Positions 1 to 6,011 of a DNA stretch of 7,468 nt are shown piece by piece (positions within the stretch are counted from its first letter, which is position 1; the number at the start of each line of letters is the position of its first letter). Origin of the DNA: Limnohabitans sp. (GTDB lineage Bacteria; Planctomycetota; Phycisphaerae; Phycisphaerales; SM1A02). The translations under genes were made by a program, and so were the position numbers. The stretch spans positions 1-7,468 of the forward strand of contig JASGCF010000161.1 of NCBI GenBank assembly GCA_030054275.1. The letters run 5' to 3'. Under the pieces are notes generated by a model. The model had not been told where the DNA came from. It made no database searches and saw only the letters and a list, made by a program, of their open reading frames with translations.

Positions 1-354
1 CGCATCGGTGTGGAGCGTCGGATTTTCCTCAGGCGAGAGCATGAGAAAGATCGAGTACACCGGCTGCTTATCGAGCGCATTGAAATCAACACCAGTTCGA
101 CTGATGCCGATCGCAGCAAGCGGAGCTTGCACGGCTGTAGTCTTCGTGTGCGGAATGGCGACGCCGTGATTGAGGCCCGTCGAACCTCGCTTCTCACGCG
201 CAAGGATCGCGGTTGCGAAGGTATCGCGCATCTCTGCCGAGACCTTACCGCTTGTGACCAGCGCATCGAGGAGTTCACGAATGACATCTTCTCGCTTCGT
301 GGAAACGAGGTTTGGAACGATGGCCTTCTCGACCACAATTTCTCGGAGTTTCAT
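1..354 (-). CDS. ptsN: PTS EIIA domain protein (PtsN/fructose type), N-terminal part
   Basis: This is a phosphocarrier domain of the PTS EIIA fructose/nitrogen family. Such cytoplasmic proteins take a phosphate from HPr or NPr on a histidine; PtsN-type members mainly regulate rather than transport sugar. The 118 visible residues start MKLREIVVEK. They contain the family signature STGLNHGVAIPHTK at 58-71, with the expected phospho-acceptor His69, followed by the usual GVDFNALDKQPVY strand region and FLMLSPEENPTLH. The gene runs off the left edge of the window, so about the last quarter of a usual ~150-residue domain is missing, and any fused C-terminal domain would be unseen. The start is fixed by GGAGG (366-370) 11 nt upstream of the ATG. 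It lies 21 bp after hpf on the same strand, so the two are probably co-transcribed. The family is sure; whether it is a regulatory PtsN or the EIIA of a fructose transporter cannot be decided here. With no EIIB or EIIC gene in view and hpf next door, the regulatory role is favoured. Confidence 0.9.
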   Translation of the reverse strand, partial: MKLREIVVEKAIVPNLVSTKREDVIRELLDALVTSGKVSAEMRDTFATAILAREKRGSTGLNHGVAIPHTKTTAVQAPLAAIGISRTGVDFNALDKQPVYSIFLMLSPEENPTLHTDA

Positions 355-365
355 ACGGGTTCGAG

Positions 366-370
366 CCTCC
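366..370 (-). promoter_or_regulatory. Ribosome binding site of ptsN
   Basis: On the minus strand this reads GGAGG, 11 nt before the ATG at 354. It lies in the 21-bp gap just after the hpf stop codon and supports the MKLREI start. Confidence 0.6.
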
Positions 371-375
371 GTGAC

Positions 376-678
376 TTAGTGGTTGTGCTTGTGGTCGCGC
401 AGGCGCTGCTTGTGCTCGCTAATGACGCGGGCTTCACGATCGATCGCCAAATCGATGGCTGCATAGAGGTCTGCATCGCGGTAGTTCACAATGAAGTCTT
501 CGTGATGCTCGACATCAACGATGAATTCGACATGGAAACCGTTGTGCTCTTTTTCGATGACGCAGTCAATCGCCTGCACCTTGTCGAAGTAGCGCACGAG
601 GCGCTCGCACTTCTTGCGCACATAGGTGTCGATGGCTTCGGTGATTTCGAGATGCTTGCCTTTGACATTGATTTGCAT
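376..678 (-). CDS. hpf: Ribosome hibernation promoting factor, short form
   Basis: This 100-residue protein of the HPF/RaiA (YfiA, sigma-54 modulation protein) family is predicted to bind the decoding region of the 30S subunit. There it would silence ribosomes in stationary phase or stress. The sequence opens MQINVKGKHLEITEAIDTYV and follows the beta-alpha-beta-beta-beta-alpha plan: an N-terminal strand, a helix with KKCERLVRYFDKV (22-34), strands with VIEKEHNGFHVEFIVD, and the conserved RDADLYAAIDLAID segment (67-80) that begins the last helix. It ends in a basic, His-rich tail. The length matches the short form (about 95 residues in E. coli HPF). The C-terminal dimerisation domain of long HPF is absent, so 100S dimer formation would need the short-form mechanism. 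The start has a good ribosome binding site 6 nt upstream. The DUF502 gene ends 32 bp upstream and ptsN begins 21 bp downstream, which suggests co-transcription. Confidence 0.93.
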   Translation of the reverse strand: MQINVKGKHLEITEAIDTYVRKKCERLVRYFDKVQAIDCVIEKEHNGFHVEFIVDVEHHEDFIVNYRDADLYAAIDLAIDREARVISEHKQRLRDHKHNH

Positions 679-684
679 TTGGAA

Positions 685-690
685 CCTTTC
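685..690 (-). promoter_or_regulatory. Ribosome binding site of hpf
   Basis: On the minus strand this reads GAAAGG, 6 nt before the ATG at 678. It decides the hpf start. Confidence 0.6.
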
Positions 691-710
691 ACAACTTGCA
701 ACTGCACACT

Positions 711-1604
711 TCAGTTTCCCGCGGCGGACGCGGGTCCATTGTCACGGGAACGCTCGACAGAGCCGTGGGCCTTGTTTGCACCCGCTGGACCAGTTCCAGC
801 CGACACGACTCCGGCAGAGACAAGGTAGCGAAGTGCCTCGTCCACGGTGATTGGAATTTCACGAACATCGGTTCGAGGAACTGTCACAGTCCAACCAGAA
901 AATGGTGCAGGCGAATTTGGCACAAAAACAGTCACAGCATCGCCGCAGGTCGCCGTGATCTCGGGCGTTGCATCGCCCGTGACCAGCCCCATTTGCCAGA
1001 GCCCGGGGCGCGGGTACTCAATCATCACCACACGATTGAATTGCAACTTTTTATTCTCGCTCCCAAAGAGGAATTCAACCACCTGTTTCAGAGCCGGATA
1101 TACGGAACGGATACCCGGAACCGTCAGAAGCCCAGCTTCGAAGGCTCGCAGGAGGCGGCGTCCGATGTACCCGCCGACCAGTCGACCCAAGATGTACACC
1201 GTCACGATCGCGAGTGCGAGCCCAGTGAGATCGAGGTACCACCGCGCAGCCCACCACGCGTCAATGTTGCTGCGGATGACCCGCGACTGAACGGCTGCGT
1301 CGGATGCGTCGAGGCGAAGCCGCTCTGCGCGCAATCGTTCTTCAGAAAGTTGGAACTCGGTAGGCGCGAATGGTCCAGAGCGCTCGTCTACGAACGAGGC
1401 GATGCCCAATCGAAGACCTGCATTGATGGGTGCAGCGATGTTGGTATCTACGAATCGAAACGCTGCAACCAAAATCCAAATGGTGAGCACGCTTGGCAAG
1501 ATCACCCCGAGACCACGAAGAAAAAATCCGCCTGCGCTGGTTCGCTTCGAGGCGGAGTTTGCCGCGGGTTGAGGTGTTGATCTGAGAGGCGCCGAAAACT
1601 GCAT
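711..1604 (-). CDS. DUF502 (COV1-like) two-pass membrane protein
   Basis: This 297-residue inner-membrane protein belongs to the DUF502 family (Pfam PF04367), the bacterial relatives of plant COV1 proteins; the biochemical role is unknown. Two membrane segments are visible, at about 31-52 (GLGVILPSVLTIWILVAAFR) and 122-147 (WYLDLTGLALAIVTVYILGR). They are separated by an acidic, arginine-rich stretch (80-110). The family hallmarks follow in order: VPGIRSVYPALKQVVEFLF (162-180), YPRPGLWQMGLVTG (197-210), VFVPNSPAPFSGWTVTVP (226-243) and ITVDEALRYLVSAGVV (252-267). A polar, low-complexity tail of about 30 residues ends the protein. I chose the ATG at 1604 because the TM region then starts near residue 30, as is usual. 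An in-frame ATG at 1730 would add 42 Ser/Arg-rich residues and would overlap the upstream stop codon as ATGA, so it cannot be excluded. No Shine-Dalgarno is seen at either start; see the promoter entry at 1605-1616. The family call is firm, the start less so. Confidence 0.88.
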   Translation of the reverse strand: MQFSAPLRSTPQPAANSASKRTSAGGFFLRGLGVILPSVLTIWILVAAFRFVDTNIAAPINAGLRLGIASFVDERSGPFAPTEFQLSEERLRAERLRLDASDAAVQSRVIRSNIDAWWAARWYLDLTGLALAIVTVYILGRLVGGYIGRRLLRAFEAGLLTVPGIRSVYPALKQVVEFLFGSENKKLQFNRVVMIEYPRPGLWQMGLVTGDATPEITATCGDAVTVFVPNSPAPFSGWTVTVPRTDVREIPITVDEALRYLVSAGVVSAGTGPAGANKAHGSVERSRDNGPASAAGN

Positions 1605-1616
1605 GGCGCGAGTGTA
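1605..1616 (-). promoter_or_regulatory. Possible -10 element for a leaderless DUF502-hpf-ptsN transcript
   Basis: On the minus strand this reads TACACTCGCGCC directly before the ATG at 1604. TACACT matches the TANNNT -10 pattern, and the 6-nt spacer would put the transcription start at or next to the A of the ATG. There is no Shine-Dalgarno here, which is consistent with a leaderless mRNA. No convincing -35 hexamer is seen 16-18 bp further upstream, so the call is weak. Confidence 0.25.
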
Positions 1617-1726
1617 CGGTGCGCGACGGGATTGGTGGCGACAGAGCGCGACCGGAGCAATGTTCGAGATCGTGTCGATTTTGAGCGGAGTCGAGCGTCT
1701 GGTTGAGATCGGCCGACGCGAAGTAT

Positions 1727-3280
1727 TCATCCGCCGAGTGGGCGCGGGGTCACCGAAGCGAGACGCTCTACACCGTCGCGTCGGTAGGTGACATCGACTC
1801 GGACGCCAATCTCAAGTTGCGCGATCGCGAGTACCAATTCCTCTCTGTTTCGCACCGCGGTTCGACCAATCTGAAGAATGACATCACCAACGCGGAGCCC
1901 AGCCGCCTTCGCTGCAGAATCGATGACGAACGAGCGAACGCGTACACCATCACCCGCGTCCTCAACGCTGATACCGAGCGAAGCGTCCTTTCGTGCAACG
2001 GTGTCATCGACTGCGCCTCGATCCACCATCCATCGCTTCCAGCGATCCTCGACTTTTGCAAGCGGCTCGCCAAAGGTGCGCTCGATCGCGGAAGATCCGT
2101 CTGGATCGCTTGCATTCGTGGCACACAGTGCTTTGTAGAGCGATTCCAATTTGCCCTCGCGTGCGAAGAACTCGAACATCGAGCGCACCTGTGGATACAA
2201 CTGCTCGGCCTCTTTCATGAAGCCCTCTGCGGGCATGGACATGAGTTCTTTCCAAGGCTTCGCAGACTTTGCAAGCACCTGCTTTCTCGCAATATTGAAC
2301 CGAACATTCGGTTGAAAGGTGACCTTGCCGTTTGGGCGCAATTCATACGCCTCGTACAAACTCGCAATACCCTCCTGAACCCAAATCGGATGTCGTTGTC
2401 CTGTGCGCTCCATGTGGGCAAAGTGCATGAGATGCACGAATTCGTGCGTCAAACTCTGCCCAACATCGCGCGCCACAAGTCGACGCGCGCGGTGGAGGTA
2501 CATGCCCTTGATTTCTTCGCGCTCGAGGTATTCGCGCGCGTGTTCAGGGCGAACGATGGCAACCAGTACTGGTGTGTCTGGCGACTTTCCGAAGTAGGCA
2601 CTGCGAAGATGCTCCTCAAGTTTCGAAAGCAGTTCCTTCATGCGATCGTGAGAAGATGGTTCGAGGAAGGTTGCGTACGAGAGGCCGCGTTCTTGATCTC
2701 GCTCGTAGCGATACGCGTCGCCGTGGCGCGACTTCCATGTGTCGAGCGGATCTGGCACTGCATCGCGCCCTCCGCTGCGCGAGCGACCACGCTCTTCGCG
2801 CCCCTTCGGCGCATCGGTCGTCGAGCGTGATCGACCAGTTGCGCCTGCCTGCGACGCTGCTTCCAGAATCGCGTCATAGGTTTCGGATGCGCGAATCGGC
2901 TCGAGATCCGCGTCGACTTCCATCAAATCAAAATCGCGGAATCCAGCGCGTACCGACTCCAGCAGCCGTTCCTCTGCGGCTTTGTGTCTGCCCAGTTGGG
3001 CCAGTGCGCACGCGTCGTTGTAAAGCATGACCGGATCGCGATCTCCCGAGGCGATGCGTTGCTCGATGAGTTCATGCGCGCGGGCGAAGTCGCGTTCCTC
3101 CAGTGCGAGATCGACCGCAGCGCGCGGGGGAGGTGTCGCAGTGCTCTTGGCCTCGGTTGTAGATTTCGATGGTGGTTTCGTAGCACTTTGCCCCACATTC
3201 GCGTGACTCTCGCTCGTTGAAACGAGAAGCGCAAGCAGCGCGAAAAATGCGGTGCTCGCGAGGCGCCAGACGATGGGCAT
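1727..3280 (-). CDS. Secreted TPR / gluzincin (peptidase MA-like) / PDZ protein
   Basis: This 517-residue exported protein is probably a zinc metallopeptidase or a relative of one. It starts with a signal peptide (MPIVWRLASTAFFALLALLV, likely cut after SHA at 25-27) and a Thr/Lys/Pro-rich linker. Residues 54-142 form a TPR-like helical unit of the 'TPR end-of-group' type (NDACALAQLGRHKAAEERLL, then DADLEPIR). After a charged Arg/Ser/Gly linker (145-180) comes a catalytic-type domain with LTHEFVHLMHF. This gives an HExxH motif (His279, Glu280, His283) and a likely third zinc ligand Glu303 in WVQEGIASLYE, the gluzincin (peptidase MA-like) arrangement. A PDZ domain fills 431-512 (LGISVEDAGDGVRV, AAKAAGLRVGDVILQIG). 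The start at 3280 is chosen for the signal peptide. An in-frame ATG at 3421 would overlap the 3' end of purN and bury the signal. The gene follows purN by 53 bp. The substrate is unknown, and no Shine-Dalgarno is evident. Confidence 0.82.
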   Translation of the reverse strand: MPIVWRLASTAFFALLALLVSTSESHANVGQSATKPPSKSTTEAKSTATPPPRAAVDLALEERDFARAHELIEQRIASGDRDPVMLYNDACALAQLGRHKAAEERLLESVRAGFRDFDLMEVDADLEPIRASETYDAILEAASQAGATGRSRSTTDAPKGREERGRSRSGGRDAVPDPLDTWKSRHGDAYRYERDQERGLSYATFLEPSSHDRMKELLSKLEEHLRSAYFGKSPDTPVLVAIVRPEHAREYLEREEIKGMYLHRARRLVARDVGQSLTHEFVHLMHFAHMERTGQRHPIWVQEGIASLYEAYELRPNGKVTFQPNVRFNIARKQVLAKSAKPWKELMSMPAEGFMKEAEQLYPQVRSMFEFFAREGKLESLYKALCATNASDPDGSSAIERTFGEPLAKVEDRWKRWMVDRGAVDDTVARKDASLGISVEDAGDGVRVRSFVIDSAAKAAGLRVGDVILQIGRTAVRNREELVLAIAQLEIGVRVDVTYRRDGVERLASVTPRPLGG

Positions 3281-3333
3281 CCGACGCCGCGTATCGACGC
3301 TTCGCGAAAGTTCGGCTGTTGCCGCCCGAACAT

Positions 3334-3942
3334 TCACGCGCAACTCTCCGCCAGTTGTGGGACATTTTCCGAGCGAAGTTTCGCTAAAAACACCGCGATC
3401 GCCCTCGGATACGCCTCGCACTCAAGTTGAAACACACGGGTCGCGAGTGAGTGCACATCGTCATCCGGACGCACAGGGCAGCGCAGTTCCAGAATCGGCT
3501 TGCCGTGGTCGTACTCCTCGTCGACCTCATGCACGGTGCAGCCCGTTTCTGTCGCACCACTGGCAATGACCGCGGCGTGCACATGGTTGCCATACATGCC
3601 TTGCCCCCCAAACTGTGGGAGCAGGCCAGGATGAATGTTCAGTGTGCGACCTCGCCAGAGTTCACCGACGCGGAAGTGACGCAGGTAACCGGCCAAGCAG
3701 ATCACATCGCAATGCGCAGCACGCAACACTGCATCAACGCGCGCTGCAAGGTCGACGCCGTCGGGAACAATCGCAACCCGCAAGCCCTCGCGTCGGCAGC
3801 GTTCAATCGCTGCAATCTCCTCGCGATGGGCGAGCACGACAGCAATCTCGGCAGGCAACGCATGCGTCTTGAGTGCGCGTGCGATGTTGAGCGCGCTGCG
3901 CCCGCCACCAGACACCAAAATTCCAAGGCGCGCTCGACTCAT
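3334..3942 (-). CDS. purN: Phosphoribosylglycinamide formyltransferase (GART)
   Basis: This cytoplasmic enzyme transfers a formyl group from 10-formyltetrahydrofolate to glycinamide ribonucleotide, the third step of de novo purine synthesis. The 202 residues match the usual length. The N-terminal phosphate-binding loop is SGGGRSALNI (11-20). LAGYLRHF (83-90) and LNIHPGLLP (101-109) carry the expected catalytic Asn102 and His104, and the catalytic Asp is Asp145 in DEEYDHGKPI. The loop FGGQGMYGNHVHAAVIASG (111-129) marks the PurN subtype often seen in Bacteroidetes and planctomycete genomes rather than the E. coli type. All catalytic residues are present, so it should be active. Its start overlaps the thioesterase stop as ATGA, and GAGGG lies 6 nt upstream inside the thioesterase gene. 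The two genes are therefore co-transcribed and probably translationally coupled. The longer in-frame start at 4032 would add an Arg/His-rich, unrelated extension and was rejected. Confidence 0.95.
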   Translation of the reverse strand: MSRARLGILVSGGGRSALNIARALKTHALPAEIAVVLAHREEIAAIERCRREGLRVAIVPDGVDLAARVDAVLRAAHCDVICLAGYLRHFRVGELWRGRTLNIHPGLLPQFGGQGMYGNHVHAAVIASGATETGCTVHEVDEEYDHGKPILELRCPVRPDDDVHSLATRVFQLECEAYPRAIAVFLAKLRSENVPQLAESCA

Positions 3943-4340
3943 ATGTTGCCCTCGGCGCCTCGGAACGCGATGGATTTCCCGTGTTCGTCGACGGCAACCA
4001 TGGTGAGTTGTGCTTCGGTGACGCGCGCCCATGTTCCATCAAGACGCTCTGCGTCGACCACCACTTGGACCGTGACGCTTGATCTTCCCAGTCGAATGGT
4101 TCTGGCGTGGAACTCAACGACCTCGCCGACCTGAACGGGCGCTTTGAAGTCCACGCGATCGACGGAAGCGGTCACCCAGCGATGGAGTCCGTGACGGCGG
4201 GCTTCGATATAGCCCGCTTGGTCGACATGCGCCAGAATAATGCCACCGAAAATCGTTCCCTGATGGTTCGTGTCGCGCGGCATCATCAAAACGCGCAGCG
4301 CGAGTCGCGGGGATTCAACCGGAGGAAACGAAGAGGTCAT
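3939..4340 (-). CDS. Acyl-CoA thioesterase, YciA-like hotdog fold
   Basis: This 133-residue single-domain hotdog protein of the YciA/ACOT7 (acyl-CoA hydrolase) family is predicted to hydrolyse acyl-CoA to free acid and CoA in the cytosol. The signature MPRDTNHQGTIFGGIILAHVDQAG (20-43) contains Asn25 and Asp40, the residues conserved at the active site of this family, and the long hotdog helix. It is followed by VTASVDRVDFKAPVQVGEVVEFHARTIRLGRSS (56-88), which matches the usual central strands and the CoA-binding region. The length fits the short bacterial members. The start at 4340 is set by homology; the longer in-frame ATG at 4703 would run through the divergent glycosyltransferase gene and is not credible. 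The 3' end overlaps purN by 4 bp. It is the first gene of the minus-strand cluster and lacks a clear Shine-Dalgarno. The acyl chain preference cannot be read from the sequence. Confidence 0.9.
   Translation of the reverse strand: MTSSFPPVESPRLALRVLMMPRDTNHQGTIFGGIILAHVDQAGYIEARRHGLHRWVTASVDRVDFKAPVQVGEVVEFHARTIRLGRSSVTVQVVVDAERLDGTWARVTEAQLTMVAVDEHGKSIAFRGAEGNI
3949..3953 (-). promoter_or_regulatory. Ribosome binding site of purN
   Basis: On the minus strand this reads GAGGG, 6 nt before the ATG at 3942 and inside the end of the thioesterase gene. It decides the purN start in favour of MSRARLGILVSGG. Confidence 0.6.
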
Positions 4341-4352
4341 AGACGGATGGTA
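4341..4352 (-). promoter_or_regulatory. Possible -10 element for a leaderless thioesterase-purN transcript
   Basis: On the minus strand this reads TACCATCCGTCT directly before the ATG at 4340. TACCAT fits TANNNT with a 6-nt spacer, the same geometry as before the DUF502 gene, and there is no Shine-Dalgarno. The -35 region is not recognisable, so this is tentative. Confidence 0.25.
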
Positions 4353-4400
4353 GCGGGGAGAAAGCCCACTTCTGCGCCTCAAACTGCGCAAGACAGAACC

Positions 4401-4410
4401 TACTGCAGTA
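4401..4410. promoter_or_regulatory. Perfect 10-bp palindrome in the divergent intergenic region
   Basis: TACTGCAGTA is a perfect inverted repeat. It sits in the 99-bp space between the divergent thioesterase and glycosyltransferase starts, 30 bp before the glycosyltransferase ATG, and is followed by a second small palindrome, GCATGC (4412-4417). It could be an operator for a dimeric regulator acting on either gene, but it could also be chance. Confidence 0.2.
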
Positions 4411-4439
4411 CGCATGCTCGGTCGGTCGATCTTCAGAAA

Positions 4440-5954
4440 ATGCCGCGGGCAACAGTCATCATCCCAAACTACAACAACGGCAGCGCGAGCAGCCGTGACG
4501 GCCGTCGTGACTTTCTCGGCGCGCTTTTGGAGAGTCTGGAGGCAACGCTTCGAACCGACCCCACGGATCTCGAAATCGTGGTCGCAGATGACGGCTCCAC
4601 CGATGACAGTTTGGAGACGGCGCGTCGTTGGGCAGCCCGCACATGGCCCGAGGGCTCGCAGCGCGCCGGATGCCCGTTCCTGCGACTCATCGAACTCCCG
4701 CATAGTGGCGTGCTCTCAAAGGTTCTGAACGAACTGCATGCGCAGACCGAAAGTGAGTTCATCTGTCGGCTCGATGGCGACATCGTGCTCGATACAGAGC
4801 ACTGGGTCGCGCGCGTCCTGGAGGTGCTTGAGTCCGATCCCAAAGCGGGTGTGGTGACAGGAATTCAAAAGTTGCCAGACGGTCGCGTACACGCATTTGG
4901 TGATGCCATCATCAGTCCGCTCGGCTACCACCATCTTGGACAAGGCGCGACCGAAGCGTCGCTTCCAGAAGTTCTGGAAATCGAACACGCCATGGGTTGC
5001 TTTCATGCATCGCGTCGAGCAGCGATCGCGTCGGTCGGCGGGTACGACGAAACGGTGCTGCGCGGTCAAACCGAGGAATTGGCGATCCGCCTCAATCTGC
5101 AAGGTTGGCGCGCGTACGCCACAACGCGGGTTTCGTTTCGTCACTTCCACGCAGAGCGGCACTGGCGACCGAACAAAGCGGACACGGGCGAGGGACTCGC
5201 TCGAAGTTTGGGAAGATTCCGTGAGAAGTGGGGCTTTGATCGACTCGCTCCGGATCTTGCGGCCGTGTGGGAGCGTTGGCACGGCACGCCGCTTGTCGAG
5301 CGGGCCAAACTTCGCGGGCCGTGCCCATGGAACCCCGCGTTGACTGGTGAACGCGCTGCTGGTCGTGAATGGAGCGATTTCGAACATGACCCACAGTTAC
5401 AGCAGGAAATCACGGCGGAATTGGCTGTGTTACGACAGTGCGAAGGATCTGTTGCCATACTTGGAGCGCGCAGCGGGCTTACTTCATTCCTTCGAGCGCG
5501 CGACGGCGTCGAGGTGCATGGTTTCGAAGAGCATGCGGAATCTGCCCTGTTCGCAGCGGAATTTGCGAAATCGCGCAGCGACTTGTCAACGATGCCTCGC
5601 TACAGTCGTGTCTCTGACCTCGCACACACGAGCGAAGAGAGTGGGGCATTTCAGACGGTTGCCCTGCTTGACAGCATCGAGCGTTACTGGAATCCTGTAC
5701 AACTACTTGGGGAATCGAAGCGACTGCTCGCTGCTCGAGGGTTACTCATCGTGAGAACCCGGGCGCGTGAGCAAGCGCTCGGAGGCCGCGGGGAAGCGTT
5801 GCACTTGTTTGCAGCGCATGAACTCCTGCAGCTTGTGCGACATGTTGGTGGCCTCGCGCCACTTTCTCCACCTGTTCTGGACGGCACCAGACGATGGAAT
5901 CTTGTCGCACAGCGCTCCGGTTCAGCGGCCCATGCAGTGCACTTCGGCGCGTGA
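4440..5954 (+). CDS. Family 2 glycosyltransferase fused to a methyltransferase-like domain
   Basis: This 504-residue protein is predicted to act in the cytoplasm on surface polysaccharide or another glycan. Residues 1-240 are a GT-A fold family 2 glycosyltransferase. TVIIPNYNNG opens it, VVADDGSTDDS (47-57) is the nucleotide-binding Asp region, and RLDGDIVLD (110-118) carries the metal-binding DxD. GGYDE (200-204) and GQTEELAIRL (209-218) resemble the acceptor/base motif. Residues 240-320 are a linker rich in Trp and Arg. Residues 335-490 look like a class I SAM methyltransferase. GSVAILGARSGLTSFL sits where motif I should be, FQTVALLDSIERYWNPVQLL (404-423) resembles the 'D-x-LEH-xxxP' region, and SKRLLAARGLLIVRT follows it. 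Motif I is degenerate, with GARSG in place of the GxGxG-like GCGTG, so SAM binding is uncertain. There are no membrane segments. The start at 4440 precedes the first GT strand; no Shine-Dalgarno is seen. The donor and acceptor sugars cannot be told. Confidence 0.85.
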   Translation: MPRATVIIPNYNNGSASSRDGRRDFLGALLESLEATLRTDPTDLEIVVADDGSTDDSLETARRWAARTWPEGSQRAGCPFLRLIELPHSGVLSKVLNELHAQTESEFICRLDGDIVLDTEHWVARVLEVLESDPKAGVVTGIQKLPDGRVHAFGDAIISPLGYHHLGQGATEASLPEVLEIEHAMGCFHASRRAAIASVGGYDETVLRGQTEELAIRLNLQGWRAYATTRVSFRHFHAERHWRPNKADTGEGLARSLGRFREKWGFDRLAPDLAAVWERWHGTPLVERAKLRGPCPWNPALTGERAAGREWSDFEHDPQLQQEITAELAVLRQCEGSVAILGARSGLTSFLRARDGVEVHGFEEHAESALFAAEFAKSRSDLSTMPRYSRVSDLAHTSEESGAFQTVALLDSIERYWNPVQLLGESKRLLAARGLLIVRTRAREQALGGRGEALHLFAAHELLQLVRHVGGLAPLSPPVLDGTRRWNLVAQRSGSAAHAVHFGA

Positions 5955-5969
5955 TGATCGCCACGCGCC
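5946..5969 (+). other. GC-rich stem-loop over the glycosyltransferase stop codon
   Basis: GGCGCGTG (5946-5953) pairs perfectly with CACGCGCC (5962-5969) around an 8-nt loop. The stop codon TGA (5952-5954) lies at the end of the left arm. No T-tract follows, so it is not a standard intrinsic terminator. It may protect the 3' end or attenuate read-through into the downstream regulator gene, or it may be incidental in a GC-rich genome. Confidence 0.35.
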
Positions 5970-5993
5970 AAAGAGAGATCTCATCGATCTCGC

Positions 5994-6009
5994 AAAGGAC
6001 CCCGAAGGA
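5994..6009 (+). promoter_or_regulatory. Ribosome binding region of the winged-helix gene
   Basis: Two purine-rich stretches, AAAGGA (5994-5999) and GAAGGA (6004-6009), precede the ATG at 6012 by 12 and 2 nt. Neither has ideal spacing, but together they support this start. Confidence 0.4.
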
Positions 6010-6011
6010 TC

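Noticed and set aside
679..710. Sigma-54 promoter before hpf
   Set aside because: The 32-bp gap has a TTGCA stretch but no GG doublet at the -24 position with correct spacing.
10..828. Long plus-strand ORF (272 codons) opposite ptsN, hpf and the end of the DUF502 gene
   Set aside because: It lies wholly antisense to genes with clear family matches, its protein resembles no family, and it spans the gaps between them. It is a shadow of GC-rich codon use.
696..1580. Plus-strand ORF (294 codons) antisense to the DUF502 gene
   Set aside because: Rich in Arg, Ser, Cys and His with no recognisable domain; the minus-strand frame carries conserved DUF502 motifs throughout.
1703..2830. Plus-strand ORF (375 codons) antisense to the peptidase gene
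   Set aside because: No domain is recognisable, and the opposite frame encodes HExxH and PDZ motifs; treated as a shadow despite its length.
3281..3421. N-terminal extension of the peptidase frame up to an ATG at 3421
   Set aside because: It would overlap the 3' end of purN by 88 bp and place 47 residues before an otherwise standard signal peptide.
4341..4703. N-terminal extension of the thioesterase frame up to an ATG at 4703
   Set aside because: It would run antisense through the conserved N-terminus of the glycosyltransferase, and the extra residues are not hotdog-like.
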